Of a stretch of DNA of 64,000 bases, positions 33,706-42,848 are shown piece by piece. Both the position numbers and the translations under genes were made by a program. The DNA comes from Chitinimonas taiwanensis DSM 18899. GTDB taxonomy: Bacteria; Pseudomonadota; Gammaproteobacteria; Burkholderiales; Chitinimonadaceae. Location of the stretch: NCBI RefSeq assembly GCF_900119825.1, contig NZ_FPKR01000003.1, positions 1 through 64,000 on the forward strand, written 5' to 3'. The notes beneath the pieces are model-generated. The model did no database searches. It was given only the letters and a program-made list of their open reading frames with translations, and had not been told where the DNA came from. Position 1 is the first letter of the stretch. The number at the start of each line of letters is the position of its first letter.

Positions 33706-34098
33706 CTAGGGGGCGGGCTGGCGCGCATAGCTGACGGTCAGCGCCTCCCAGATATGCTCATCCGGCTGGCTCCAGTACACGATGCGCCCGCCATGCTGGG
33801 TATTGATCTGCCCATCGGTCGGCCCATGCGGTGTGCTGCGGTAGGCCACGCCCAGCGCCTGCAGGCGCATCAGCAGCGCATCGAATTCGGCATCGGACAG
33901 GCGAAAGCAGTAGTGGAGGCGCATAGGCTCCCCTGCTACCTGGTCCATATCCAGGGTCAGCCCCGCGCTCACATACACGGGGCAGAACGGCCCAGGTCCG
34001 GCTTCTGCCCAAGGGACACCCAGAATGCGCGCCAGCAGGGCAGCCGCGCCACGCTGGTCGCGGCAGGGAACGATCAGATGATCGAGTTCGATCGCCAT
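33706..34098 (-). CDS. VOC-family (glyoxalase-like) protein
   Basis: A 130-residue single-module glyoxalase/bleomycin-resistance fold: MAIELDHLIVPCRD opening with the metal-site His, MRLHYCFRLSDAEFDALLMR and GRIVYWSQPDEHIWEALTVS with the closing Glu. Small VOC proteins bind or modify metabolites and antibiotics. The reaction is not predictable. Confidence 0.85.
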   Translation of the reverse strand: MAIELDHLIVPCRDQRGAAALLARILGVPWAEAGPGPFCPVYVSAGLTLDMDQVAGEPMRLHYCFRLSDAEFDALLMRLQALGVAYRSTPHGPTDGQINTQHGGRIVYWSQPDEHIWEALTVSYARQPAP

Positions 34099-34137
34099 CA
34101 GGGCTGCTCCCTTGCTTGGCCTGGCGCGCGTCTAGCC

Positions 34138-34599
34138 CTACGTGCATAGCAGCTTGGCCAGCCGGTCCAGGTTCTGTTCATTGGCTGGGCCGACGAAGTC
34201 GGCCAGCGCGTCTCTTTCCTCCGCGCTGTCGAATACCTGCCGCCATTGCAGCAGGGTTTGCGCGCCTTGGGCGCTCAGCGTGATGTCGAGCCAGAAATGG
34301 TGCACGAGCGCCAAGTGTTCGATCACGATGCGCTGGTCCGGTTGCAGCGTGTGAAAGCGGCTCTCGTTCGGATAGTCCTGACCATCCGGCCCATGCATGA
34401 CGAAGCGCCAAGCGCCACCCGGCCGGAATTCAAAGGTCTGGAAGCTGCTGCGAAAGCCCGCTGGCCCCCACCAGCGCGCCAGCAGCGCAGGGTCGGCAAA
34501 GGCGGCGAATACCCGCGTGGGTGTGGCATCCAGCAGGCGCTGATGCAGGAAGGCGCGCGCGGCGCTGGTCTGGGCGTCGGGGAGAGCGGACATGGCCAT
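34138..34599 (-). CDS. SRPBCC/AHSA1-like domain protein
   Basis: About 153 residues. RLLDATPTRVFAAFADPALL, ARWWGPAGFRSSFQTFEFRP and GGAWRFVMHGPDG are hallmarks of the AHSA1/START-like SRPBCC fold, a hydrophobic-ligand-binding cup. The start is either of two in-frame ATGs (34599 or 34593). It directly precedes the VOC gene and follows the DUF4287 gene on the same strand, so the four genes DinB to VOC may be cotranscribed. Confidence 0.85.
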   Translation of the reverse strand: MAMSALPDAQTSAARAFLHQRLLDATPTRVFAAFADPALLARWWGPAGFRSSFQTFEFRPGGAWRFVMHGPDGQDYPNESRFHTLQPDQRIVIEHLALVHHFWLDITLSAQGAQTLLQWRQVFDSAEERDALADFVGPANEQNLDRLAKLLCT

Positions 34600-34618
34600 C
34601 TTTCGCTGCGGCCGGCGG

Positions 34619-34828
34619 CTACTGGCTGGCCAGGAAGTGGGCAACCAGGGCATTCGCATGCCCATGGCCGAGCTGGTGCTCGGACTTGAGCAGGCTGACC
34701 AACTCCATATGCTTGCGCGGCCCGGCCTGGGTCAGGATGTCCAGCCAGTGCGCAATCGGCTGGCCATAGGTCTTCTCGATGGACGGGAAATAGCTGGCGG
34801 GGCCTTTGGGCTTGGCTTGTTCGGTCAT
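34619..34828 (-). CDS. DUF4287 domain-containing small protein
   Basis: A 69-residue protein starting MTEQAKPKGPASYFPSIEKT; GCAGGAGGAAGAC just upstream is a strong RBS and fixes the start. The whole length matches DUF4287: YFPSIEKTYGQP, HWLDILTQAGPRKHMELVS and LGHGHANALVAHF. The function is unknown. In other genomes it is often found next to SRPBCC, DUF1801 and DinB genes, as here. Confidence 0.88.
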   Translation of the reverse strand: MTEQAKPKGPASYFPSIEKTYGQPIAHWLDILTQAGPRKHMELVSLLKSEHQLGHGHANALVAHFLASQ

Positions 34829-34902
34829 GTCTTCCTCCTGCTTCGGGTAAAAAAACGGTCCGCGCGGTCTGAGCGCCGCTTGCGACCCTGTGGGGCGGCT
34901 GT

Positions 34903-35403
34903 CTAGCCCTGACGGCGCGCCGGTTCGCTCTGGTGCAGAAATTTGGTGTACAGATCGCGCGGCGGTGCCATCCCCAGCGATTTGAGGATCTGGCCGACAT
35001 TGCCGCGGTGATAGCCGCCATGGGTGATCACGTGCAGGAGGATCTCCTCGCGCGACATGCGGCCGCGATCGCCATCCGTAAAGGTGAAGGCGATGCTTTC
35101 CGCCAGATCGGCATTCGACAAGCTGGCGATATGGTCCTGATACCAGGCATCGCAGGCGGCCACGGCCTCGCGCAGCGCGGCCAGCGTGGGCGTATCCGGG
35201 GTATTGGTCGCGCTGTACGGGCATGCCGGACCGCCCAGATGGGCTTGGAACAGCCGGTCCACCACATGGATATGGTTGAGGGTGCGTAGGCAGCTATGCA
35301 GCTCGGCTGCCTGTGCCTCGCCCAGCGTGGCCAGCAGGGAAAACAGCTCGGTATTGGCCCAGGCCTTGTAGGCAAACAGGGACGTCAGGGTGGTGTGGGA
35401 CAT
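34903..35403 (-). CDS. DinB-family protein
   Basis: A 166-residue four-helix protein: MSHTTLTSLFAYKAWANTEL, the first metal His in LNHIHVVDRLF, and HVITHGGYHRGNVGQILKS with the other two. The three-His site matches the DinB/YfiT metal-dependent hydrolase or thiol-transferase superfamily. The biochemical role is unknown. It is first of a minus-strand group DinB, DUF4287, SRPBCC, VOC. Confidence 0.9.
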   Translation of the reverse strand: MSHTTLTSLFAYKAWANTELFSLLATLGEAQAAELHSCLRTLNHIHVVDRLFQAHLGGPACPYSATNTPDTPTLAALREAVAACDAWYQDHIASLSNADLAESIAFTFTDGDRGRMSREEILLHVITHGGYHRGNVGQILKSLGMAPPRDLYTKFLHQSEPARRQG

Positions 35404-35475
35404 GGCATGCGCACCGGTGCGAGTAAGCGGGAGGACGGTAGCAAAGTGTAGCCCTGTGCCACCCGCTTGGCGAAG

Positions 35476-36183
35476 CTAAGCGGTCTGGCGCCGCTGCCAG
35501 GCCTGCGCATCCACGCCGCGCACCATCATCCACAAGCAGAGCGCCAGCTCGCCCACTAGCGGCGGCATCATGATGGCGGGGAACAGCATGGCGGCCAGCG
35601 CCGGCGCCAGCAGCAGGGCCGCACTATTGATCAGGTAGCACAGGCCAGCCAGGCCTAGCAGCAGGCCGATGGCCTTGGGGAAATAGCCGGATTGCACGAT
35701 CAGGTAGGCGCGCACCAGGCAGGCCATGCCAAAGAAGATCAGCCCGATACCAAAGCCGTAGCCATGCAGTTGTATGGCGAGCTGGGCCAGCACGACCAGC
35801 CCCGGCGTGTCCGGGCCGGCCGGCTGGGTGGCGATCAAGGCCGGTAGCAGCAGGGTGAGCTTGTTCGCCGCCAGCACGGCGGTCTGGACGATATTGAACA
35901 GCGTTGCCAATAGGGCGAGCGGAGCGTTGACCGGCTTGAGCAGGAGATAAAGCACCACGATCACCGGCACATCCAGCACATGCATGAGCAGATCGCCGCC
36001 TATGCCGGCGCGCCACAGGCCAGGCGCGGCCTGGATATTGGCCAGCGTGGTGCTGGGGTCGCCCACCGCGATCAGCGTGTTTCTGACCAGGGTTTCGCCA
36101 AACAGGCCGAGCACAATGATGGCTAGGTAGAAGACACCGATCAGGCGGAGGTGGAAGGGAAACACGGACGGGGAGAGGCGCAC
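35476..36183 (-). CDS. DUF4386 integral membrane protein (GTG start)
   Basis: A 235-residue protein with about six to seven hydrophobic helices. The conserved DUF4386 features are RLIGVFYLAIIVLGLFGE, GGDLLMHVLDVPVIVVLYLL and a late FPKAIGLLLGLAGLCYLINS block. The start codon is GTG (MRLSPSV). The function is unknown. It lies upstream of DinB on the same strand with a 72-bp gap. Confidence 0.85.
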   Translation of the reverse strand: MRLSPSVFPFHLRLIGVFYLAIIVLGLFGETLVRNTLIAVGDPSTTLANIQAAPGLWRAGIGGDLLMHVLDVPVIVVLYLLLKPVNAPLALLATLFNIVQTAVLAANKLTLLLPALIATQPAGPDTPGLVVLAQLAIQLHGYGFGIGLIFFGMACLVRAYLIVQSGYFPKAIGLLLGLAGLCYLINSAALLLAPALAAMLFPAIMMPPLVGELALCLWMMVRGVDAQAWQRRQTA

Positions 36184-36513
36184 GGTAGACCTTGGCTCGC
36201 GGTGGTGGAAGGCGCGTGCATGGGAGCACGCCGGCGCGCGCGCTGGCTAGTGCGCCTACTGACTAGGCCGCCGTATTGTGGCTTCCCCGCCACGCGGCCA
36301 CGGGCCGTGCCAGTTTTGTGCCGGCTGGCTTGGCATTACTTGGCGGGCACCGTGATGGCTGCTTCACAGGCAGTCGCGCGCACTGCGCCTAGAGTGATGC
36401 TGAGCGTGCGCAAGCCGCGCCACGCCACATCATGCATACCGCCCGTACGCAGGCCAGTGCCTTGGAAAGTCGACAGGCCGGCGACAGGGCGGAAGCCGCC
36501 AGGAGGATTGCGT
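36184..36513. other. Intergenic region upstream of phosphoesterase gene
   Basis: 330 bp between divergent genes. A long plus-strand frame runs through it in phase with the downstream gene, but its translation is compositionally unlike protein and it lacks a signal peptide or RBS. I regard it as the promoter and leader region. No operator was recognised; AGGAGG at 36501-36506 is the downstream RBS. Confidence 0.45.
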
Positions 36514-38574
36514 ATGTCCATGCAGCAGATTGAGCACGTGGTGGTATTGATGCTGGAGAACCGGTCTTTCGACAGCATGCTGGGCTGGTTGTACGAGCAC
36601 GATCAACCGGCCGTCAATATTCCGCCCGCCGCGCCGGGTGATGCATTTCGCGGCCTGCAACAGGTGGATTTGCAAGCCTTTCTGAACCGCGCCAGCAATG
36701 GGCTGTCCTCGCCGCCGGTGCGCGGGGCGGCTGGCTTCACCGTGCCGAGCGCCGATCCGGGCGAGGAGTTCGCGCATGTGAACCAGCAGTTCTTCAATAC
36801 GCCGAATCCGCCACCCGGCGCTACGGCCACCATGACCGGCGTGCTGCAGGACTTCGTCGACGTGATGACGGCGCAGGGCTTCAGCGCGCAGGACATCGAA
36901 GCCGCCGGCATGATCATGCAAACCTATACGCCCGGCCAGCTGCCGGTGCTCAGCCAGTTGGCACGCCACTATGCGGTGTGCGACGACTGGTTTGCCTCAG
37001 TGCCCTCGCAAACCAATCCGAACCGCGCCTTCCTGATGACCGGCACTTCGCATGGCCTGGTCAATAACGGCCAGCTAGAAACCTCGCCCGAGGCCAAGGA
37101 AATCGAGAAGATCCTGCATATGGGCATCGGCGATGACCGCTTTCCCGAGCCTACGCTGTTCAATGCGCTGGCGGCGGGCGGGGTGGATTGGGCAGTTTTC
37201 TGGCAGACCAGCTTTCTGCCGCACAAGATCGCCGCCCTGCTCAAGGCCCTGCCGACGTTGATCGACCTGCTCAAGCTACTTGATCCGGCTGTGGGCAATG
37301 CGCTGATGAAAATGCTGCAAGCGCTGCAGCGCTATACCGACTATCTGCATGGCCTCACCTCGGGCGAGCTCCCCTCCAACTACACCTGGCGGCTCTTCCC
37401 GCAGATCCAGCAGATTCCCGATGCCAGCGCCCACTTCAAGGACATGCAGCAGTTTCATGCTCAGGCGCGCGCCGGCAGCTTGCCCCGTTTCAGCTATCTG
37501 GAGCCGACCTGGACCATCTCGCAGTCGGCCACCGATGCCGGCCTGAAGAATCTGCTCACCCAGCTGGGCAATGACTACCACCCACCAGGCAATCTGGTCG
37601 TGGCCGAAAACTTCGTGCGCGATGTGTATGCGAGCCTGATCGCTAACCAGACGGCCTGGAACAAGACCCTGTTCATCATCACCTTCGACGAATTCGTCGG
37701 TAGCTTCGACCATGTGCCGCCGCCGGCCGCCGTGGCACCCTGGGGCGATCAGCCACCCGGTTTCGACACCCATGGTTTTGACTTCAAGCGCTACGGCGCA
37801 CGCGTGCCCACCTTGCTGATTTCACCCTGGGTGGCCAGGGGCACAGTGTTCCGCGCGCCTGGCCCGGTGCCGTTCGACCATACCGCCATCATTGCCAATA
37901 CGCTGAAATGGCAGGGGCTGGATGAGCAGATCGGCAACTTTGGGGAGCGTACGCGCCAGGCACCGAGCTTCGAGCAGGTGCTGAGCCTGCAGCAGCCACG
38001 CAGCGATGCGGCGGATATCGGCTTCCTGCAAGTGGGTCGCCGGCTGGGCGAGCCGGTGCGCTTCGGCGACCAGATCGTGCTGCGCAACCAGTACGGCAAA
38101 TACCTGGGCCAGTTCCAGCGCGCCATGAAGGGTGGCTGGCTACCCGACGACTTGCTCGGCTTCGCGGTCGACCTGAACCTGGCCGCCTATTTCCCCACCC
38201 TGAGCGAGCAGGCCGCCACGCTGACCTTGCGCACTACGCTGGCCGACCCGCCCGCCCAGGTGGACGACGGCAGCAGCAGCTTGCTGTTGACGCTGGAGGA
38301 GGGCGTAGGCGCAGCCAACTTCCTGGGCGCCTGGCGCGATTCATCGGACTGCTACTACTACAACAACTATGTGCAGGGACCCTACACCCAGAACCAGACC
38401 TGGATCATCAAACAGGTCGACAAGCCCCATCTACCGCTGCACTACGGCGACCGCATCTACCTGGAAAGCGCCTACGCCAGCGGCCAGCGGCTGAGCGCCA
38501 ACTGGGATGGCGACTGGCTGACCACCAAGCGTGGGGGCGATTACTGGATCATCGAGCCGGCGGTGCCGGTTTAG
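36514..38574 (+). CDS. Phospholipase C/acid phosphatase-like phosphoesterase with beta-trefoil-like tail
   Basis: A 686-residue protein; AGGAGG 7 bp upstream fixes the ATG at 36514. The N-terminus IEHVVVLMLENRSFDSMLGW is the metal-site signature of the phosphoesterase (bacterial phospholipase C) family, in the alkaline-phosphatase fold. Further core blocks are DDWFASVPSQTNPNRAF, FIITFDEFVGSFDHVPPP and FDHTAIIANTLKW. From about residue 520, VGRRLGEPVRFGDQIVLRNQ to DRIYLESAYASGQRLSANWD looks like a fascin/beta-trefoil carbohydrate-binding module. There is no Tat or Sec signal, unlike most relatives, so export would need another route. Confidence 0.85.
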   Translation: MSMQQIEHVVVLMLENRSFDSMLGWLYEHDQPAVNIPPAAPGDAFRGLQQVDLQAFLNRASNGLSSPPVRGAAGFTVPSADPGEEFAHVNQQFFNTPNPPPGATATMTGVLQDFVDVMTAQGFSAQDIEAAGMIMQTYTPGQLPVLSQLARHYAVCDDWFASVPSQTNPNRAFLMTGTSHGLVNNGQLETSPEAKEIEKILHMGIGDDRFPEPTLFNALAAGGVDWAVFWQTSFLPHKIAALLKALPTLIDLLKLLDPAVGNALMKMLQALQRYTDYLHGLTSGELPSNYTWRLFPQIQQIPDASAHFKDMQQFHAQARAGSLPRFSYLEPTWTISQSATDAGLKNLLTQLGNDYHPPGNLVVAENFVRDVYASLIANQTAWNKTLFIITFDEFVGSFDHVPPPAAVAPWGDQPPGFDTHGFDFKRYGARVPTLLISPWVARGTVFRAPGPVPFDHTAIIANTLKWQGLDEQIGNFGERTRQAPSFEQVLSLQQPRSDAADIGFLQVGRRLGEPVRFGDQIVLRNQYGKYLGQFQRAMKGGWLPDDLLGFAVDLNLAAYFPTLSEQAATLTLRTTLADPPAQVDDGSSSLLLTLEEGVGAANFLGAWRDSSDCYYYNNYVQGPYTQNQTWIIKQVDKPHLPLHYGDRIYLESAYASGQRLSANWDGDWLTTKRGGDYWIIEPAVPV

Positions 38575-38623
38575 CTCAGCGAGTTGGTGCTCCGCGTACT
38601 GGTGGTTTGCGCTGAGATGGCAC

Positions 38624-38986
38624 TTAAGCCGCCTGCTGGGCTGCCTTCAAGGCCAGGGGCAGGTACTGCGCGAGCTGCTTGCCCTCGATATCGGCCAGGG
38701 TGCTGAGCTTCAGGTGGCGCCGAAACTTGCCGCTGCCCTCGAGATGGCCGAATGGGTCGGTGATGGCCGCGCCGTGGCCGAACTCCACCGACACATGCTC
38801 CTTGTAGGCGAACACGCCGCAGAAGGGCACGCCCGAGGCAAACAGGATGCCGCCGTATTTGACCTCCTCGGCAAACGGCGTGCATTGCTGCCTGACCAGT
38901 TCGCGCACCGCGCAGGTCAGCGCGTGGCGTGTTTCGCCCAGCAGGCGGATGTCTTCGAGTAGGGCTTCAACGGTCTTGGCGGACAT
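38624..38986 (-). CDS. DUF1801 domain-containing protein
   Basis: A 120-residue protein. EEVKYGGILFASGVPFCGVF and YKEHVSVEFGHGAAITDPFG plus LEGSGKFRRHLKLSTLADIE match the DUF1801/YdhG-like fold, related to frataxin-like small proteins. The function is unknown. It starts 73 bp after the SRPBCC gene stop on the same strand. Confidence 0.85.
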   Translation of the reverse strand: MSAKTVEALLEDIRLLGETRHALTCAVRELVRQQCTPFAEEVKYGGILFASGVPFCGVFAYKEHVSVEFGHGAAITDPFGHLEGSGKFRRHLKLSTLADIEGKQLAQYLPLALKAAQQAA

Positions 38987-39059
38987 GGGCGGTGCTTTCG
39001 CTGGCTGGAAAGAAGGGCGTGGCAGCCCGCTGCAGTCGGCCGCAGCGGGCGGCGGTGGC

Positions 39060-39506
39060 TCAGCCGGGGATGTCCGGCTCGACCAGGGTGGCGAACTGGG
39101 CCAGCGATTCCTGCCAGCCCAGATAACACATCTCGAGCGGGATCATCTCGGGAATGCCTTCCTGCAGCACCGTCAGCTCGGTGCCGCAGGACACCTCGCT
39201 CAGCTGGACCGTGACCCGCAGCTCACCAGGCAGATTGCTGTCCTCGAAGCGGTCGGTGTAGCGGATCAGCTGATTGGGCACCAGCTCCAGGTACTCGCCG
39301 CCGAAGGCATGCGCATGGCCGGTGGAGAAATTGCGGAAGGACATCCTGAAGCTGCCACCCACCACCGCGTCCAGATGGTGGACGGTGCAGGTAAAGCCAT
39401 AAGGCGGCAGCCACTTGGCCAGCGCCTCGGGCTCAAGAAAGGCACGGTAGAGCTTTTCGGGCTTGGCGCGGATCACGCGATGTAGACGAACGCTGCGAGA
39501 GGACAT
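39060..39506 (-). CDS. SRPBCC/AHSA1-like domain protein
   Basis: A 148-residue protein. RVIRAKPEKLYRAFLEPEAL, AKWLPPYGFTCTVHHLDAVV, GGSFRMSFRNFSTGHAHAFG and the C-terminal CYLGWQESLAQFATLVEPDI are typical AHSA1-like sequence. It probably binds a small hydrophobic ligand. This is the second SRPBCC gene of the accessory region and pairs with the DUF1801 gene downstream. Confidence 0.87.
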   Translation of the reverse strand: MSSRSVRLHRVIRAKPEKLYRAFLEPEALAKWLPPYGFTCTVHHLDAVVGGSFRMSFRNFSTGHAHAFGGEYLELVPNQLIRYTDRFEDSNLPGELRVTVQLSEVSCGTELTVLQEGIPEMIPLEMCYLGWQESLAQFATLVEPDIPG

Positions 39507-39651
39507 GGTCGGGCTCCTGATGGGTGGGGAGGCCGCCAGCGGCAGCCTCTAGCAGTACGACGGACAAGGCGCCTGAGTTTCGACAGCGCCGGCCGAAATT
39601 TCAATAAAAAGCATCTGTCCGGCGCGCGCCGCAGCAATTTGCGCCAGTGGC

Positions 39652-40152
39652 TCAATCCAGGCAACGGCCGCTCTGCCCGCCGTCCAGCGGGATGGGCAGA
39701 CCGGGTTTTTCCACCTGGTAGTGCAAGGACAGCACCTGCCACTGCTCGCCCACCTGCTGAAGCTGGATGCTGTTCACCCCCACGAAATCGGGCTGCGACG
39801 CGGCCTGGTCGCTGCGCGATTCCACCACGCTATAGGCGACCGCGAAGCGATCGTAGCGATGCAGCTGACGCGCGACCTCGCACTCATAAAAGCCCTTTTT
39901 GTTGATGGGGGCGCTGGGCTTGAGGAAATCTATGCCACTCAGACGGCGAAGCCGCAGGCGCTCTTTCTGGTAGTGCCCTAGAAACACCACTGCATCAGCA
40001 TGGAACAGGCGCTTCAGCACGGGAAGATCGACATCTGCCCCCGCATCGTGGGACAGCGCACGCCAAAGCGCAGACACGGCGGCCTCTGGCGTGGCCTCGG
40101 CGGCGTAGGTGCAGAGCGGGCTCAGTAATAGGGCCAAGAGTAGCGTGCGCAT
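39652..40152 (-). CDS. Exported NTF2/SnoaL-like protein, unknown
   Basis: A 166-residue protein starting MRTLLLALLLSPLCTYA, a clear signal peptide; a longer frame adds an unlikely basic leader. AVSALWRALSHDAGADVDLP, VLKRLFHADAVVFLGHYQKE and WQVLSLHYQVEKPGLPIP resemble the NTF2-like/SnoaL cup fold. Two Cys remain in the mature part. No catalytic set is evident. Confidence 0.6.
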   Translation of the reverse strand: MRTLLLALLLSPLCTYAAEATPEAAVSALWRALSHDAGADVDLPVLKRLFHADAVVFLGHYQKERLRLRRLSGIDFLKPSAPINKKGFYECEVARQLHRYDRFAVAYSVVESRSDQAASQPDFVGVNSIQLQQVGEQWQVLSLHYQVEKPGLPIPLDGGQSGRCLD

Positions 40153-40216
40153 GAGCGTGTCGGTCCAAGGGGAGGGCGGTTGAGGGGAAATGACAATATG
40201 GCCAGTACGCCTGAGT

Positions 40217-40801
40217 TTAGGCCGGCTCGGGCAGACCATTGCGCAGGCAAGCGCCCTCGATCAGCGCCTTGAGCAGGCTTGCCACTTCGGCCTGCGGCGC
40301 CGCGATCAGTGGTACCGCCCAGCTGCAGCCGGCCAGCGCGAAGTGCGCTTGCCAGTCCGGCCAGACGCGCAGTTGCGCCAGGTTCAGCGCGCAGCTACCG
40401 CCGCGCTCGGCCATGCCACCGCCTATCGATTCCCCGAGCTGGAAGGGCTGTGCGCTGAAAGGCGCTAGGTAAACATAGTAGACATGGTGGCGCGCGTCCT
40501 GCGCGCTGGGCGCCTCGTTTTGGTATCCCAGGCGCAGGGTCTGCTGTTCCAGCTCTGCAGTGCTGAGCGGCTGCGAATGTGCGTACAGATAACTGGCCTC
40601 CACTTCGCCGGCGGCCGGCCAGGTTAGGCGTTGCGCATCGAAGCTGAAGCGTTTGCCATGCTGCGGGTAGGCGAGCTGCGCCCAGCCAGCCTGTTGGGAG
40701 AGCTGTGCGATTGTGAACAGCCGGTATTCGGATGCGCCGAAGCGCAGGACCAGCTGGCCCTGCTCATTCGGGATGGCTTGTGTCAGGCAAGGTGTGGTCA
40801 T
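40217..40801 (-). CDS. Conserved-looking hypothetical protein
   Basis: A 194-residue soluble protein starting MTTPCLTQAIPNEQGQLVLR. It is rich in beta-prone segments (LRFGASEYRLFTIAQLSQQA; HHVYYVYLAPFSAQPFQLGE) and has Cys in ACLRNG and elsewhere. No family is recognised. Its start is 20 bp from the stop of the upstream GNAT gene, so the two are probably cotranscribed. Confidence 0.6.
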   Translation of the reverse strand: MTTPCLTQAIPNEQGQLVLRFGASEYRLFTIAQLSQQAGWAQLAYPQHGKRFSFDAQRLTWPAAGEVEASYLYAHSQPLSTAELEQQTLRLGYQNEAPSAQDARHHVYYVYLAPFSAQPFQLGESIGGGMAERGGSCALNLAQLRVWPDWQAHFALAGCSWAVPLIAAPQAEVASLLKALIEGACLRNGLPEPA

Positions 40802-40821
40802 CGTGCGGGCGCTCGCCGGTT

Positions 40822-41568
40822 CTAGTCTGCCGCATCGGGCGAAATCACTTCCCAGCTGCCGAACAGGCTCAGCCCGGCCGAGCGGGCCAGTGCGGCCGAG
40901 GCGATATTGTCGTGCTGGCAGCGATACTGCGGTTGGTAACCCAGCGTCAGCGCATGCCGGCTGATCGCGCGCACCACCCGGCTGGCGTGGCCCTGGCCGC
41001 GGTAGGGCGGCAGGGTCAGCACGCCCATATCGGCAATCTGCTGACCATCCCAAGGGTACATGCTGGCCGCGCAGATCAGGCGTTCCTGCTCGAAGGCGCC
41101 GAACACCGCCCAGTGATCGAGCTCCACATAGGCGTCGTCCAGATCCTGCTCGGAGGCCGCACCCTGGAAGGCCGCAAACAGTTCGGCATCGGCCGCCTGT
41201 AGCTGGCGCACCGAGCTGGGCGTGATCTCCTGCATCAGGGCGGTCTTGTCCGCTTCGCTGAAGTGAAACAGGTAGTCGGCGCCATGCAGCGGCAGATCGG
41301 CCTGCTGCAAACGTTCGCGCAGCATGGCCTCATTGCGCACAGGCTGCTGCCGCAGCGCCAGCCGCTCGGCTAGTGCTGGCGTGCAGACGGCCTGCAGCTG
41401 ACCAGCAGCCCGGCGCAACAGCATCACCCGCCGCGCCGCATCGAGGTCGGCCTGGGTGGCCACGCTAAGCTCAGCGCTGTGCTGCAGCACGTCGCCGCCC
41501 AGAAAGGTGTGCTGCCAAAACGATTCAATGGCGGGGGAGAACAAGGTGGAGTGAGCAGTAACTGACAT
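40822..41568 (-). CDS. GNAT-family acetyltransferase (two-part, 248 aa)
   Basis: The C-terminal GNAT domain (about 120-240) has IADMGVLTLPPYRGQGHASR, the acetyl-CoA loop, and HDNIASAALARSAGLSLFG. The N-terminal 110 residues are a helical extension (ADYLFHFSEADKTALMQEIT), as in the GNAT_acetyltran group. The acceptor is unknown. It heads a two-gene unit with the hypothetical gene downstream. Confidence 0.82.
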   Translation of the reverse strand: MSVTAHSTLFSPAIESFWQHTFLGGDVLQHSAELSVATQADLDAARRVMLLRRAAGQLQAVCTPALAERLALRQQPVRNEAMLRERLQQADLPLHGADYLFHFSEADKTALMQEITPSSVRQLQAADAELFAAFQGAASEQDLDDAYVELDHWAVFGAFEQERLICAASMYPWDGQQIADMGVLTLPPYRGQGHASRVVRAISRHALTLGYQPQYRCQHDNIASAALARSAGLSLFGSWEVISPDAAD

Positions 41569-41714
41569 AAATAAAATGGATAGTAATCGAATGGAAAGCA
41601 GCGCGTTGCCTGACTGCGTGTGAGGACCCTAAGCCAAGCAGGTTTACATCGCGGTACCTGCAGCGCCAGTGTGACTACAGGGCACGCCTACCGCGCTCGG
41701 TGCTCCGCGATGGG

Positions 41715-42074
41715 TTAGCGAGAAGGAAATAACTTAGCCCTCAGCTTGGGTGCAAGCAAAAGGAGTAGGGACGCAATAAATGAAACAACACATAGGCCTA
41801 AAGCCGAACCAAACAAGTAATAGTCAGGGGCGAATGGTGTACCGCCTGACATGAGCTGAACCAGCAGTACGCCAGCGAGGCCAACGGCAGCCCCGATGAG
41901 TGGCAAAGCCAGCGCGCGTTGACCGCTCTGCCTCAGCAAGAAGCTGTAAGGTGCAGCGACCACCAGGGAGAAAATCGCCGCGCCGGGTAGCGCGAGGCCA
42001 ATGGAAAAACCAGAGTAGACCGCGCCGCTTAACAGTATGGCGATGCTGGCAAGAGAGAGTGGATTCATTTTCAT
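41715..42074 (-). CDS. Small integral membrane protein, unknown
   Basis: About 119 residues with four hydrophobic helices (PLSLASIAILLSGAVYSGFS; LPGAAIFSLVVAAPYSFLL; ALPLIGAAVGLAGVLLVQLM; FGSALGLCVVSFIASLLLLL) and a basic C-terminus. Start choice is uncertain: in-frame ATGs exist at 42068, 42074 and 42116 without a strong RBS. No family is recognised. Confidence 0.55.
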   Translation of the reverse strand: MKMNPLSLASIAILLSGAVYSGFSIGLALPGAAIFSLVVAAPYSFLLRQSGQRALALPLIGAAVGLAGVLLVQLMSGGTPFAPDYYLFGSALGLCVVSFIASLLLLLAPKLRAKLFPSR

Positions 42075-42248
42075 GGCTTGAGTGGTGGTTATTAAGAATT
42101 CATGAGCGTTGCTCATGGGTAAGTTAGCATGGTTTCCCAAATGCGCTGCGCGACATTGGCTGGCTGCTAAGTGATGCTATGCAATGCTGCCGTATTCTCT
42201 ATCAACCCATGATGGCAGTGCTGAATTAATGGCCGTATAGATGGTTGA

Positions 42249-42755
42249 TCAAACTTGTCTAATGCTCTCAATTCTAATACTTGGCAAGGCTTCATTTATT
42301 GGTCTGATAATGATGAGGTCCGTGGCACGAGTTTGTTGAGATAGGCGTGGGGGGTGAAATGCAAGTGCTTCAATATCTTGATATTTAAGGGTGTGCGCCC
42401 GCTTGATTTTTCCGTCCGACTCTGTGATGGTCAAGGATTCTTCTGTGCTATTGAATTCTAGGCGCTCTGGTTCAATGACGGGTTGGTGCTTGCTAATAGC
42501 CAGCCAGATGATAAATAGCGCTGGAGCGATCAATATGAAAGCACCCTTCCATCCGCGCTCATTGATGATTAAAGTTATATGGGCAATGTAAATGGTGAGG
42601 AGTGTGGCTAGAAGCCAAAGTGGTGAAAATAGTGGCTGTACAATCTCGTCTCGTTCGATGATGAGCACGCCTTTCCGCCTATTGTCTACTTCCCACTTGC
42701 CTATGCTGCGAATAAATGATGCGCTGATCCGGCGTGAGATTGTCTTATTACGCAT
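42249..42755 (-). CDS. Two-helix membrane protein, unknown, AT-rich
   Basis: A 168-residue protein. Two adjacent membrane helices lie at about 45-62 and 70-88 (PLWLLATLLTIYIAHITLII; GAFILIAPALFIIWLAI). A soluble C-terminal domain (LEFNSTEESLTITESDGKIK; TLKYQDIEALAFHPPRLSQQ) resembles the small beta domain of PH-like membrane proteins. Base composition is clearly lower in GC than its neighbours, a sign of possible transfer. The function is unknown. Confidence 0.55.
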   Translation of the reverse strand: MRNKTISRRISASFIRSIGKWEVDNRRKGVLIIERDEIVQPLFSPLWLLATLLTIYIAHITLIINERGWKGAFILIAPALFIIWLAISKHQPVIEPERLEFNSTEESLTITESDGKIKRAHTLKYQDIEALAFHPPRLSQQTRATDLIIIRPINEALPSIRIESIRQV

Positions 42756-42848
42756 TGGCTTTGCTAATCATATTTGGTGACTTGCGTTGATGTTTGAACC
42801 ACGAGAATTGCATGACCGCGCTATGAGCCACGTGCAACGGGGCAATGG

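Noticed and set aside
36151-36513. A 120-residue N-terminal extension of the phosphoesterase
   Set aside because: The frame is open but its residues are Arg/Pro-rich without a signal sequence, and AGGAGG places the start at 36514.
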